Below, piece after piece: positions 23,986 to 35,389 of a stretch of DNA of 64,000 bases. The notes beneath the pieces were generated by a model. It was not told the origin of the DNA and did no database searches. It saw nothing but the letters and a program-made list of their open reading frames with translations. Position 1 is the first letter of the stretch. Each line of letters starts with the position of its first letter. Origin of the DNA: Cryptomeria japonica (lineage: Eukaryota > Streptophyta > Pinopsida > Cupressales > Cupressaceae). The DNA lies in the NCBI RefSeq assembly GCF_030272615.1, contig NC_081406.1, positions 479,976,900-480,040,899 on the forward strand, written 5' to 3'. A program made the translations under genes and the position numbers.

Positions 23986-24741
23986 TCATGATAAATTTTT
24001 TAATATCTCCTTCTTTACTTTGGACCCTGGAGTAATGAATATACGGTCTTTATAAATGATGAGATCATCTTTGACTTGGTAAATCTCATCTTGTATCTTC
24101 CCTTCAATCAAGTCACTAGAGAATGCATCATTGGCATATTCGGTGAGTATGGAAGTCTTCCAATCAGTTGATATTGCTGTTATGGCATTAAGGTGGGGTC
24201 TTCGAGATAGAGCGTCTGCTACAACGTTGTTCTTCCCTTTCACATATTCAATATCGAAATCATATGCCTGTAATCTGCTCACCCATTTCTGTTGTCTGTT
24301 ATTCAAATCTTTCTAGCTTAGGAAAAACCTCAAGCTATTATGATCGGTTTTTACAATGAATTTGCCACAAATAAGATACTGCCTAAATTTGGCTAAGGCA
24401 TGCATTATTGCCAACATCTCTTTATCATAGGTAGAGAATGCCCTTTCTTGCTCTTTGAGCTTTCTGCTCTCAAATGCTATTGGGTGTTTGTTCTGCATAA
24501 GTACTACACCAATGCCCTCTCCCGAGGCATCACAACACCGTTCAAATGGCAAGGAAAAATCAAGTATGGCTAGAACGGGACAAGAACTCATTACTTGCTT
24601 GAGTTCCTCAAATGCTGCTTGGGCTTGCTCATTCCATGTGAAAGCTCCTTTCTTAGTGAGGTTTGTGAGTGGAGCAGTTAGCTTTGAAAATCCCTTTACA
24701 AATCTTCTGTAGTAGCTGCAAAGTTCCAAAAATCCTCGCAA
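23986..24741 (-). pseudogene. RT connection and RNase H
   Basis: Two frames, 24741-24313 and 24306-23986, separated by an in-frame stop, cover the end of RT (SYYRRFVKGFS) and RNase H (CDASGEGIGVVL, STYDKEMLAIMHAL, VKTDHNSL, then KGKNNVVADALSRR). The RNase H acidic residues in CDAS, YDKE and TDHN are visible. The junction between the catalytic RT at 24794 and this part contains a frameshift. Confidence 0.88.
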
Positions 24742-24793
24742 GTGGGTGAGAGTTTTGGGTTTTGGCCAACTTTTAATGGCCTCAATCTTTTCT

Positions 24794-25633
24794 TCATCTA
24801 CTTTTACCCCTTGGGCACTGATTTTTATGCCCTAGATATAAAATCTCTTCCATCCCAAATTCACATTTGGATAACTTAGCATATAAGGAGTTATCTTCAA
24901 GTATTCCAAGGACTTCATCGATGTGCCTTAAGTGATCTTCCCATGTTTTGCTATATATTAATATGTCATCAAAGAATACCAACAAGAATTTCCTCAATTG
25001 ATTCCTGGAAATATGATTCATGCAAGACTGGAAGGTGGCTGGTGCATTTGTCAATCCGAATGGTAGAACTAGGAACTCAAAATGCCCATAATGGTATCTA
25101 AAAGCTGTCTTAGGAATGTCTTCCTCCCTTAACTGGATTTGGTGATATCCGGATCTTAAGTCTATCTTGGAGAAATAGACTGCCCTGTGGAGTTCATCGA
25201 TGAGTTCATCAATTCTAGGAATGGGGTACTTATTCTTTATTGTTTTTTTGTTCAATGCCCTGTAGTCTATAGGCATTCTTATCATCCCATCTTTTTTCTT
25301 CGAGAGTACCACGGACGAAGCAAAAGGACTGCAACTAGGTTGGATGTGTCCCATTTCTAGTAGCTCGTTAATGGTTTTTTCAATCTCCTCTTTATACTCG
25401 TGTGGATGGCGGTAAGGTGTAGTGACAACCGGTTTTGTCCCTTCTTCTAACTCAATGGAATGTTCAAACCCCCTCTTTGGAGGCAAACTCGGGGGAATGT
25501 TTTCAAAAGCTTTTCCATGTTTCTTCAATAATGGCTGAATATCAATGTGGACTCCTTTGCCAAGGGTATTTTTATCCAAACTTAAACATTGGGCTGCCCA
25601 CTCTGCTTGGTTGTGACTAAGGACTTTCCCCAT
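24794..25633 (-). pseudogene. reverse transcriptase fragment
   Basis: Typical Ty3/gypsy RT blocks are readable: [65 protein letters not shown] and the catalytic [11 protein letters not shown] (FFDD for YxDD, a common plant variant). IDYRALN is preceded by MP where most relatives have MC. The frame ends in a frameshift shortly after [14 protein letters not shown], where the connection domain should continue. Confidence 0.92.
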
Positions 25634-25935
25634 CTTCTTGGCTGAAATTTCTTTAGGGAGTTGTCAGAAAGTCCTTGAAGTGTAATCCTCTCTCCATTGC
25701 TTTCAAAGCTCAATACCAATTTGGAGAAGTTGATGTTCATGTCCCCCAATGAGTCTAACCATGGGAGTCCCAAAATCAGATCCGTCCCACCCTACTCGAT
25801 AGTGTAGAATTTGTCCCTGATATTATGCTTTCCTATAGAGATGTTAAGCTAAGGAATTTTCGTAGTACAAGGGGTGGTGAATCCATCTGCCAAGGCAACT
25901 TTAAACCCCTTGAAATCTTGTGTTTCTAATTTCAG
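25582..25935 (-). pseudogene. protease region
   Basis: Continues from the end of gag past a stop near 25935 and another near 25795. GLPWLDSLGDMN is the conserved C-terminal motif of retropepsin-like proteases in this lineage. The catalytic loop lies at the end of the gag frame and reads DNGAAHNF instead of D-S/T-G, so the enzyme is probably dead. Confidence 0.7.
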
Positions 25936-27272
25936 TCAATTGGCTAGTTCCTCATCTATGAAGTTATGTGCGGCTCCATTGTCTATCAAGGCTGCTGCCT
26001 TTTTCCCCTTAATTACCCCTCGCAGAGTCCCCTCTTCTTCATCCTCATTCCTTTTCATCTTCTTGCAAGGAGTGTCTTCCTCCTCTTTTTCTTCTGAAGC
26101 TCCCATGTAGTGGATTTGACTCCTCAGGGTACAATTATGGCATGGTTCCCAACTTTCCCCACATTTAAAACATTTCTTGTTCTTCCTCCCCTTTTTGCAG
26201 TCATGGTTAGGACTCCATTCCTCATTGCATTTTTGGCACAAGTTGGAGCCCTCACAAACATGTCCCCTTTCCCATTTCTTTTTACACTTGAAACATAATC
26301 CTTTCTTCCACAATTCTTCCCGCTCTTCCCGTGATATGTAAGGTTTTTTGCTGCCCCCTTTGTCATAGGGATGCTTGTCTCGTGGGGCTGTCCTCTTATG
26401 GTGATCCCCCTTTTGTTGAGTGGTCTCAAGATGAGTAGCCTTGAGAATGGCCTTTTGGAGGGTAGGAGGTTCAAATGCCCTCACAAGTCCTCGAGTTGAT
26501 TCATTTAGCCCGTCCACAAATAGGTACACAAGCCTATCTTCTGATATCCCCGAGACCATAACTGCCAGTTTTTGGAATTCTGAAATGTACTCCTCAAGGG
26601 TCCCTTTTTGCCTAATCCTCATAAGATCTTTGAAGCGCTTTTGGGGATGAGAGTGGTCAAACCTTTCAATGAGCCTCTCTTTAAAAGTGTCATATGTTTT
26701 GATATTTTTGTGGTCTTGTGTGATGAGGCCATTATGCCACCATTCATGGGCTGTAACCTCCAAGTGTAGTATAGCAAATGTTATGGCATCCTTTTCCTTC
26801 ATAGGGCAAAGAGAAAGGTAGGTCTCCAATTTTTGAAGCCATGACCGGGCTGTAACTGTCCCGGTTCCATCAAAGTTGGGAATGGTTAGCTTTCCTACTT
26901 TGCTTTGTATCTCACGGTTAGGTTGGGCTTTCCTTCCTTTATGACCCCTACTAGAATCCGCTCTACAATATTCAGAAAAGGGAATGCTCCTCCTAATTTC
27001 AGGGTCCAATCTTTCACGTTCTACAACAAGCTCTCTTAACCTAGGGATACGAGTTCCTCCATCATCTTTAGGGGTTTCTTCTCCAATAAAAAAAGAGTGC
27101 TTATTGGTTCTATGGGTAGATTCTTGGGTAGCTCTGTCATTTCCTTCTGATGGGCTTGGTGACCTGTCCCTTCTATTTTCTGATTTGATTTGAGACAATT
27201 TATAGTTGATGTGATGTTTTGGAGTGCTTGGGCAGTGTTTTCCATAAAGTTTCTAAATTCCTGTTCCATGAC
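25936..27272 (-). pseudogene. gag with three tandem zinc knuckles
   Basis: The likely start is the methionine at about 27272 (MEQEFRNFME), in the frame that joins the long 420-codon frame (27198-25936) through a frameshift near 27190. The capsid part includes SWLQKLETYL, HEWWHNGLI and FKERLIERF, typical of retrotransposon gag. After a basic linker come three knuckles of form C-x2-C-x7-H-x-C (CFKCKKKWERGHVC, CQKCNEEWSPNHDC, CFKCGESWEPCHNC). An acidic linker then leads into the altered protease loop. The related element at 41548 has two knuckles. Confidence 0.88.
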
Positions 27273-27359
27273 TAAAGAGGTTTTCTTTTTCTCTCTTTCT
27301 AAAGCTCTTATGGCTCGCCGACTCAATTGCATTAACTAGGGCCCTTCCTAGGTTGATAG

Positions 27360-27379
27360 GAACATGCTCTAATACCACT
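27360..27379 (-). other. primer-binding site of the chromovirus
   Basis: On the minus strand the 5' LTR is followed by AGTGGTATTAGAGCATG, one base off the usual TGGTATCAGAGC complementary to initiator methionine tRNA. Confidence 0.8.
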
Positions 27380-27825
27380 TGTAATGTCCCCTAATGAATC
27401 TGATTATGAATAGTGCAGTTTTAGATCAACAAGGTTACCCAAGATTATATTCTGATTGTTAATACCTGGAATCAATTGAAAAACCAATACTTATTCTATG
27501 ATTTTACGGAATATTTAAATTATGATAGTTTATGTAGTATTGCAAAGATGAATGCATATCTCCTAGAGTAGGGTGCCCTATCCCTATGCAACACCACTCT
27601 AGGGTGCCCTTTACCGCTGTTCTCCCTACTCAACGTATCGTGTGGGGTGCCCTATGGCTGTTCTCCCTTTTGGATGTGTCTTATAGGTTAGTATTGGCTA
27701 TTCTCCTTACTTAGAAGATATGAATTCAGTTTAATCCATTGTTAGATTATTGATTCATTCATATCATGATTCGTAATAATTATTGCACAGATTCGTATCA
27801 GTTATTATTTATTCCTGAAGATGTT

Positions 27826-27860
<35 letters not shown>

Positions 27861-28589
27861 CATAGATTGAATTTACCAAATCAATTGTCAATTAACTACC
27901 ATTCACTAGTTAAACAATACCACTGCCCAGCGTACTATTTAATTTACCATTTCCTTCATAATTAATGTAATTCACCAGTTTATCGAATACCCATTATAGT
28001 AATATATTGTGCCTTATTTAGTTTATTATCCCTCTTAGTTCACGAATTTATCAAATGCCTGATTATACGTGAAAAAACTCGTACCTGGAGGAATCTGCTC
28101 GTGCTCTTATCCACGCACCGGATTTCACTGCTTTCCCGATCGTTGTGGTTTACATATATTGTCCCTTTCGATTTATGCAGAATGTAAGGTAAGATTTCCT
28201 GCAAAATGGTCTTCGTTTCTTCCTGTCCAAGGTGGAGTTCAATTATATAAGTCTTGCGTCCTTTTGAGGGGTTGCGCTCATGGAGCGCTTAGACGTAGTG
28301 GTGGCGACTCCTTGGAAAGTCGCGACCCCTCCCATTGTTTTACCGATAACCTTGTTTAAACATCACGCGATCCATTAGTTATCGACTTGTGGTTAGTAAT
28401 AACGATTTATAATATTAACATTCTTCAGCAGCGGTTGTAACTAGTGTTTCGCTATATTAATTAATTCCATTCTATATTAAACCGACACTTAGTTAGCTTA
28501 CACAATTGAAAACCATAGAATACTGTTTTGCAATAAATACTATATTCCTTTGCAATAATACATTGACAGAATTTTAAGGGGACATGACA
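27380..28589 (-). repeat. 5' LTR (1210 bp) of the chromovirus
   Basis: Partner of 21501-22718. It carries (CA)n(TA)n at about 27826-27860 where the other LTR has mainly (TA)n, lacks a 43-bp block near 27610, and has about 15 extra bases near 28340. Confidence 0.92.
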
Positions 28590-28594
28590 TAAAA

Positions 28595-28980
28595 TATTGT
28601 TGTAAATGCCGAGACACTTGGCATGTTGATCATGAAAGATCCTATGACAGTTCATCGATGGGGAGTAGGCATTCATGACATAGTAGGGGGGCATTTTGAG
28701 GAGAGAATATTGTTATATTTATTCATTGTAATTTTGGAGAAGGGAAAATAGGGTGTTGGAATTTGTGCCCTTCTTGTGCTATTTATTGAGGAGCTTGTTG
28801 GACTTTGAGAGATCTGCCATTTTTCATATAATTTCTCTCTTAGCTTGAGCCTTGTGTTTAACTACTAATTCAAGGACAAAAACCTTGGATTTGGAGATTA
28901 GACGATGAAACCCCTTTAGTTTCTTGAAAACAAATTTCATTCAAAGGTCATATTGTGTTGGAAGCTATTATTTTTCTGCA
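28595..28980. other. intronic sequence, nothing recognised
   Basis: Short spacer between the chromovirus and the next LTR. No feature seen. Confidence 0.5.
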
Positions 28981-29590
28981 TGTACGTAATGTCCCCAAAA
29001 TATAAATTCCCAAATTTTTGCCTTAGATCACAAATTTTAATTAGAAACAAAGTAGGCTTAGAGATACCTTTCACTTTGATTGAGATCCTACAAACAAGTT
29101 AGGAATCACTTACAATCATAATTCATAAAATAGATCTTTTAATCAGAAATCATCAAGCATATATTAGAATTATAGAACTAATCACAAGATTGCTTAAATC
29201 AGTTTGAGAAGGCTCAACCATAGAAGAGCTAAGATAGGGTGACTCAATAAGGTTCCCTAGAGATCCTTTACCATAGGCCCAAGGGCTGACCTTATCCCTC
29301 CCTTGGCTTCATGTAGCCCATGCCATCCATATGAGGTGGAGTACCTAGTGAGGTATCCTATAACCGTTCTCCTCAATCTTGCCACTTCTATCCTACTTCC
29401 CAAGATTGAACTTTCTTAATGCATTCATTTACCATGATAGAGAACATGAGGAGCATTCACAATAAGGTGCCTTGGAAGTCCATCCTTTCTAAGCTCAAAC
29501 ACAGTACCCTTTGTACCCCTTTGGCCCCATGGGACTCCCCGATCATATACCATGAGGTGGCGTACCTAGAAGATGACCCCAACACCGTTC

Positions 29591-30700
29591 TGTTGACGTG
29601 GATGAAATCGCATCGCTGCAAACTCCATACGGCCAACGCAGAATAGAATAAACTCACTGAGTATCCTACCCTCTCTTGGAATAAGGGAATCCCTAATGCT
29701 ATTTTCTACGTTTTGATCAAAGGGGATAACCTCAAGGTTTCTTTTGTCAGGTCTTGACTGCGGGATCTCTTAGTGGCTTGATGTGTTTATGCTGGAAACA
29801 CAAGGGGACTTACGTTTAATTGGCAATTCTATGTATAAATTCCCGGGGACCTTTTACTGTTTTCCTTCAGGTGATGTTGGTTAATTTGAAGCTGATTTAG
29901 CAGGACTGCAGACTTCTAAAAAAAGATAAAATAGGGAGAAAAGAAAGGAAGGATAGGGAGAGAGATGAACTGAAAATTCTAACTAGGACAGCAGATTCAA
30001 TCAAGCAGACAGACACCTCCAGGAAACTAAATTAGGCATCAACAGTCATTCAGACGCAATGTTTGCATAAACTTAGTGCAATCTTCAAAGGAGAAACCAG
30101 ATTTTCACATTACCAAATATGATATTAGAACTTCTACATTCATGATATATATATTTGATAATCGAATTGAATCATAAAATAGTCCAGATTAACCATGCGG
30201 AAAGGAAAAACAATCAGCTATCCTCTAATGGTATGGACTATGAAGGCTCTATCAGATGCTTGATTAAAAAAACTGTTGTGCAAAATGAATAGACATAATT
30301 AAAAAAGCTTTCAAAATTAAGTGAAGAAGGAGACCATGCACTCACAAGGAGACTTGAAAATAGTTTTAATCCATTGTATTAATTCCTGCAAATTCCTTCA
30401 GAGCTTTCGCAACAATCCAAGAACTTCTTACAAAATGAGGGAAAACCAGTCCCTTAAATAGGCCTCAAAAAAAAAATGAATGGCCTGGATTAAATCTTCA
30501 TAAGTGGCCCAGATTCATCTATAAAGCAGGGCTGCCCATACCCATAAATGGGAGGCAAATATCAACAACCACCCCCAAAGGGAGTAATAACTACCAAAAA
30601 AGGATAATTACAACAATTGGAATAATCCAAAAAAAGGTGTATAAAAGTTTTACAATTTGTTGACCAGAAGTCAACTGTCACCTTTTTGGGACAAAAGTGC
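29591..30700 (-). repeat. LTR-like 3' end of element A
   Basis: The first 230 bases on the + strand align with 56248-56450 and with 48608-48390 read on the minus strand: TGTTGA-GTG, AACGCAGAATAGAATA, a CCTCTCTTG block, CAAGGTTTCTTTTGTCAGG and GGGGACTTACGT occur in the same order. In all three, a TATA-like element lies 800-870 bp from this end, oriented so that the CAACA end is the 3' end of the LTR. That places the big ORF in sense orientation upstream of it. Confidence 0.65.
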
Positions 30701-30704
30701 ACTT

Positions 30705-33700
30705 TTAAGATTTGGAGGGAAAAAGGCACTTTTGAGAAACTACTTTCTCTATTTTGGTTTCACATTCTTTCTTTAGAAACTGGTCCTCGTCATGCAGGTA
30801 TTCCCGCCATAAATCACGACCTGCCGCTCGTTCCTTGCGAACATATTCCTGAAACTTGATACATAACTGGAAGAGGAGGCTAAAAGGTGGCATGGGAGGG
30901 TGGCGAATTTTGTACTGCATGCCCTCAAGATACTGGTCCACGTGCCCTAAACCGTCCTTCCAGCTGGAGCGATTACGCTCGAAGCACAATATGTCTGAAT
31001 GGAACTGACCAGCAAAACTCAAGTCTTCAACGGAATAAGAAACCTTATCTGCTCCCAACCTTTCTTCCCAATCCGGCCGGATTACACTGTCAGATAGGTC
31101 ATTTATCCACCCCGAAACCATTGATCGGAGGATGGTCTTGCCTAGTTCTTGCATGTTCCCCAGAATTGCCTCACATGCGTCCTTTTCTTTGTCAATAATT
31201 TCCTGGGCGTCGTTCTTCATGGTGACGGTCCAGTACCATTCCTTGAGAACACTGATGCCATGGGGATCTAGGATGTCAGGCAGTGTGGGAATCTGTGTAT
31301 GCGTCCAGAAAAGAGCTCTTATGAGGGGAAGGGTAGAGGCCGCTACCTCGTGCATGTGAAGGGATTCCCTCTTTACCTCCAACAGCCTGACTAGAGTGAG
31401 CTCTCGATGGAGAGCCATTTCCTTTACTTCTCTAAGGATCTGTTCTCCCTTTTTCTTGATGTCCTGCATCCATTCCTTGACGGCCTTTGCGGTATCCCGA
31501 ATTCCTTCAAATTCAGTGGTGGTCCTTTGTGCCAATGCTATTGGGGGAATATGGGATTCAGAGGGGTTGTGTAATGGCCGTAGGAGCTTATCGATGTATC
31601 CCTCGGCTTGTTCAACACGGGCCTGATACATATCCTTTTCGGCAGTGATTTCCTCGAGCTGTCTAAGTATGTTCTGCACTGAGTCCTTAAATTCCTCCTT
31701 TTCTTGCTCTTTTGTAGCTCGTCCGATGGGGACAGTCGTAATGCTATAATCTGCCAGTGTTATTTGATCTACTGGCTTGTCCACGGGCGGGGTGGCAATA
31801 TGAAGAGTGCGGTTCCTTTGCTCATCCCTGGTTACCTTAGAGTATGCTCTTGGTTTCTTCTTCCCTTTAGCTTTTGCTTGATCCATTCGTGAGAAGATGT
31901 CCTCTAGATCGATGGGTGCCTTGGCGGCGGCCCTGCGCTGAGCTCTGGCGATCAGCCACTCTTGAGGCACCGTCTGGGTTGAGGATAGGGTTAAGTTAGC
32001 ACCCTGTTCTCCTATGCTCTCAACCGGCTGATCACAAATTAGCAGCTGCCCCGCCATCTGAGGGGTGAAAGAAGGAGGAAGCTCCTTGCTTGCATCTGAG
32101 TTCTCCCCTATTTCACTGAACAATTGTCTAACATCCTCCTGTGAAGGTTGCTCCTCGGTTCTCTCGAGCTCATGAATCTCGTCTGTTCTTTGTTCCCCTT
32201 CGACGGTCGAGTCGTCCTTGGCTGTATTGAGGAGTAGCAATTCGTGATGGCTCTGCTGGGTAGGTTCATGCACTTCGATCCCCTGGGTGGATGGGATTTC
32301 TCCTTCCTTTATTTGGTCACCCAGCTTGGCCGACCTGGGGCCCTTTGGCTCGGTGTCCGGTATATCAGGTGCAGGAGGATCATTGGCCTCAAATGCATCG
32401 ATGTCGCTCTGGGAAGGCGGAGCAGGTACGCAATCCAATTCTATGGCGTCGTCGGACGAACTGGGGTCCTTTGAAGATGAAGTGGCCTCTGGCCTCCTTA
32501 TGGGAATCTTCTCCCTTCTTGTTCTTTTGGACGTCCGAGTCCCTCTACAGGCCTTAGCTTTCTTTCTTTTTTCTGGTTTCTCAGCTGATGTCCTTTCGTC
32601 TTCGAAAGACTGAGAGTCGAGACTGCCCATCAAATGGTAAGTAAACTGGACCCCCTCATGGACTAGCCTCTCGATCTGGAGATGCAACCATTGATCTGTG
32701 TATCTTGCCGGGGCTACCATAACTGCTTCAAAATCCGTGATTGGGTCTTGAGACCAATCAACGCCTGGCAAGAGGTGTCTTACTGCCTTGAATTCTCGGA
32801 CTTGGAGGCAGTTCCTCGAGTCCGTGAGCTGATCCGGGACCTGACGGTATTCAAAGAGTCGCATCTGCTGCACACTCAACCTAGAATATTCCCGTCGCCT
32901 GACTTCGTAGTCATCGGAGCAATTTTTCCAATAGTCTTCAATTGACTCCTTTGCTCTGTAGCACCTACCGTAGGCTCTCTTCGCCAAATTGTCATGATCA
33001 AAACATTTCCTTGGGAAATGTTCCTGTAGGCCATAAGAGGCTAGCTCTGTAAGGGACTCCTCTGCTAGGGTGGGGGTTCTCAATTGGACGTCATGGCTGC
33101 CTATGATCATAGGAAATGTGAATCCAGCCTGCTTGCTCTCCCGTAGTAATATGCCGGCGGGGCGTGATTGCCTTGCCACCTCCATGAGGACTGCTTTATC
33201 GGTTGGGTATCGCGGAAGTCGAAGGGGGGCACCATCGAAGCCAGCTATTCGGATGTAGGAGAACCTTGGGAACTGAATGAACCAGGCCCCATACCTCTGC
33301 ACTAAGGTGGTAGCTTGCTCCGAGAGCCTTATGTGTAACCCTCCCTGCATTAGCCTGACCAGGCGCATTGTGAAGGCGTCGTTGACGCGTTCGTACTGAC
33401 CAACCGCGTAAGCCGGGCTGTTCTTTTCCCTTTGAGCTATATCCTGGTAATGCAGCTGCGGGTAGCAATCATAGACCTTCACCTGACCAGGCCCATTCTC
33501 GATCTCACCTTTCATTATTAACCCTGGCAGTGGCTGGTTCTTTGCGAACATATAGACCAAATAGGAGGTCATGGTGAAGTACTTCTTCATTTCGAGCTCA
33601 ATCAGTTGAGCGTGGATGTTATCACTTATGATCTGGGCCCAGTCAAACTTAGACTTTCCGGCAAAGACCTGCTCTGTAAAATAGAACATCCACTCTTCAA

Positions 33701-34340
33701 AGTAGCTGAACCTAGGAAGTCCCATGACTCGGCTGAGTAAGGTGACCATGTCCCCATGTTCATTATGAAAGTCACTTCTGGGGGTCTTTTTCACAATCCT
33801 GGTGTTCGGAGGCCTTTTCTCCTTGAACCATTCTTCGTTAATCAATGCCCTGCATCGGGCCGGATTCATATCATATGCCCCTTGTGCTTCGTCCATTGTT
33901 GTAGCTATGGGATTATTTGGAAAGGGGATATCAAATGCATCACCGATAGCCTCAGGGGAGAAGTCGGCGATAGTCATATTTTCCAGAAGCACTAATCTGG
34001 ACTTTGGTTCGTAATGCCGAGCAGCCTCCACTACTAATTCATAGTTCTGGATTGCTGGAGGAAAACCTGCTGCTTGGGCGATGCCACTTTCCACCATTTG
34101 CCTAGGCCTGCCATATGCGTTGGGTGAGAAGACCCGATTCCTGAAGTCCTGAATATCAATGTGGCCAAGGTTGGTGTCACCAATGTTGTCCCAGACGCTC
34201 TGAACCTTCGACTCTCTTAATCCTCCCCTCTGATATTGATACTTCATTCTTTCAACTTTCCGCGGGATGTCTGATTTGGATGCTCGTGAAGTTTCGGCTG
34301 CAGCGGGTGTTTTTGATGATTCTGCCGCCGATTTAGGCAT
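30705..34340 (-). CDS. intact 1211-residue protein of a retroelement family, function unknown
   Basis: Uninterrupted from MPKSAAESSK to a stop at 30705. Residues about 1-40 are Ser/Ala/Lys-rich. Residues about 40-480 form a folded region conserved in decayed element B: the block DIQDFRNRVF, the FPPAI segment, the MTIADFSPEAIGDAFDIPF block, LLSRVMGLPRF, and WAQIISDNIHAQL to YLVYMFAKN. A 590-840 linker is acidic and Ser/Pro-rich with basic nuclear-localisation-like patches (KRKKAKACRG, KRTRREK). The motif KPVDQITLADY near 860 is also in B. The last 330 residues are helical and coiled-coil-like. It recalls extra-ORF proteins of Tat/Ogre-type gypsy elements (plant-mobile-domain or putative-transposon-protein type), but I cannot confirm the family. 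Neither a zinc knuckle nor a catalytic triad is seen. Confidence 0.8.
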   Translation of the reverse strand: MPKSAAESSKTPAAAETSRASKSDIPRKVERMKYQYQRGGLRESKVQSVWDNIGDTNLGHIDIQDFRNRVFSPNAYGRPRQMVESGIAQAAGFPPAIQNYELVVEAARHYEPKSRLVLLENMTIADFSPEAIGDAFDIPFPNNPIATTMDEAQGAYDMNPARCRALINEEWFKEKRPPNTRIVKKTPRSDFHNEHGDMVTLLSRVMGLPRFSYFEEWMFYFTEQVFAGKSKFDWAQIISDNIHAQLIELEMKKYFTMTSYLVYMFAKNQPLPGLIMKGEIENGPGQVKVYDCYPQLHYQDIAQREKNSPAYAVGQYERVNDAFTMRLVRLMQGGLHIRLSEQATTLVQRYGAWFIQFPRFSYIRIAGFDGAPLRLPRYPTDKAVLMEVARQSRPAGILLRESKQAGFTFPMIIGSHDVQLRTPTLAEESLTELASYGLQEHFPRKCFDHDNLAKRAYGRCYRAKESIEDYWKNCSDDYEVRRREYSRLSVQQMRLFEYRQVPDQLTDSRNCLQVREFKAVRHLLPGVDWSQDPITDFEAVMVAPARYTDQWLHLQIERLVHEGVQFTYHLMGSLDSQSFEDERTSAEKPEKRKKAKACRGTRTSKRTRREKIPIRRPEATSSSKDPSSSDDAIELDCVPAPPSQSDIDAFEANDPPAPDIPDTEPKGPRSAKLGDQIKEGEIPSTQGIEVHEPTQQSHHELLLLNTAKDDSTVEGEQRTDEIHELERTEEQPSQEDVRQLFSEIGENSDASKELPPSFTPQMAGQLLICDQPVESIGEQGANLTLSSTQTVPQEWLIARAQRRAAAKAPIDLEDIFSRMDQAKAKGKKKPRAYSKVTRDEQRNRTLHIATPPVDKPVDQITLADYSITTVPIGRATKEQEKEEFKDSVQNILRQLEEITAEKDMYQARVEQAEGYIDKLLRPLHNPSESHIPPIALAQRTTTEFEGIRDTAKAVKEWMQDIKKKGEQILREVKEMALHRELTLVRLLEVKRESLHMHEVAASTLPLIRALFWTHTQIPTLPDILDPHGISVLKEWYWTVTMKNDAQEIIDKEKDACEAILGNMQELGKTILRSMVSGWINDLSDSVIRPDWEERLGADKVSYSVEDLSFAGQFHSDILCFERNRSSWKDGLGHVDQYLEGMQYKIRHPPMPPFSLLFQLCIKFQEYVRKERAAGRDLWREYLHDEDQFLKKECETKIEKVVSQKCLFPSKS

Positions 34341-35389
34341 TTATCCTGCACAGCCAGACGCGGATTACAAGGTGATACAAGAACGATAATGCGGGTTAGA
34401 TAACAACAGAAGTGTTTCAGCAGGCCGGGATTAGCTTAAATATCATTTTAGCTAACAACTTGATTAACTTTAACAGCATCATATTCCTGAAGATTTACGA
34501 CTACGCATTATCACTTTCGGATTTTGGATTAATTTTCAACAAAGGCAAAACATGAGAAATTTGAATTTGAAAAGAGATGCAGTTTTTGGCTAAACCTCGG
34601 GAGTGAATTCTAAATTTCGAATGTTTGAATAACGCTTTACAAAAAAGAGATGTAGACTTCAAGAATTCAAGCATTCGCCTATTTGATTTACACATTTCAA
34701 ATGACCATACGCGTTAAAGCGTGCTTACCTGATGGGAGCGGATGGCGAGAGATTACCCGACCTCGTCGCGTGAAGTGAACGGACGATCCTGCAAAGTTTG
34801 AATCCCAACGGTTATCCTTTTGATTTAAATTTTCGCGGCTTGGCGGATGAAAGAGGATTTATCAATTTTAAATGGTTCTATCCTTGGCAATATGAATTTA
34901 AATGGTCGACGGGGAGGGTGATGCGGCGTCTTACCTCCTTGTTTTCGGATTTGAGAGCTCTTTCAAATTTTGAATTGCATTCTCTCTTCAACTTTGGATT
35001 TTGACAAATTTGGAGGCTTCGGAATTTAACTTGGCTTCACTCGGCCTGCACGAAATTCGGAGCTTGGATGCTATTTGCAACCATGGAGATCTCAACCTGC
35101 TGGCGAATTTCGGAAGTCTTTGGGGTTTAGGCGGGCTGGAGACACTTTCGAAGCTGGGAACGTCTTTTGAAGCTCTTCAAAAAAACTCGGACCTGAGCGC
35201 TCACCTTGCGTGCCTTGGCAACTTTGGAATTTCGGAGCTGGGAGCGCTTTTTGAACCTCGGCAAACCTTGGAGATCCCAGAGCCCGTTCAAGCCTTGGCG
35301 AATCTGGAAGGCTCGGAGGACTCGCCGTCTATGCTGAATGCCCGTCCAAACTTCGGGGTTTTGTTTTTAAAAACTTTTCGCACTTCCTC

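Larger units (their letters stand above)
21501..28589 (-). mobile_element. complete Ty3/gypsy chromovirus, decayed, TSD TAAAA
   Basis: A minus-strand element of 7089 bp flanked by TAAAA at 21496-21500 and 28590-28594. LTRs are 21501-22718 and 27380-28589. Order on the minus strand: 5' LTR, primer-binding site, gag, protease, RT, RNase H, integrase, chromodomain, polypurine tract, 3' LTR. The chromodomain at the integrase C-terminus identifies a chromovirus. Several stops and frameshifts break gag-pol, so the copy is not autonomous. It is closely related to the truncated element at 40361-44459. Confidence 0.95.

Noticed and set aside
31132-33258. Plus-strand frames of 60-108 codons inside the 30705-34340 region
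   Set aside because: They are antisense shadows of the intact 1211-codon minus-strand ORF.
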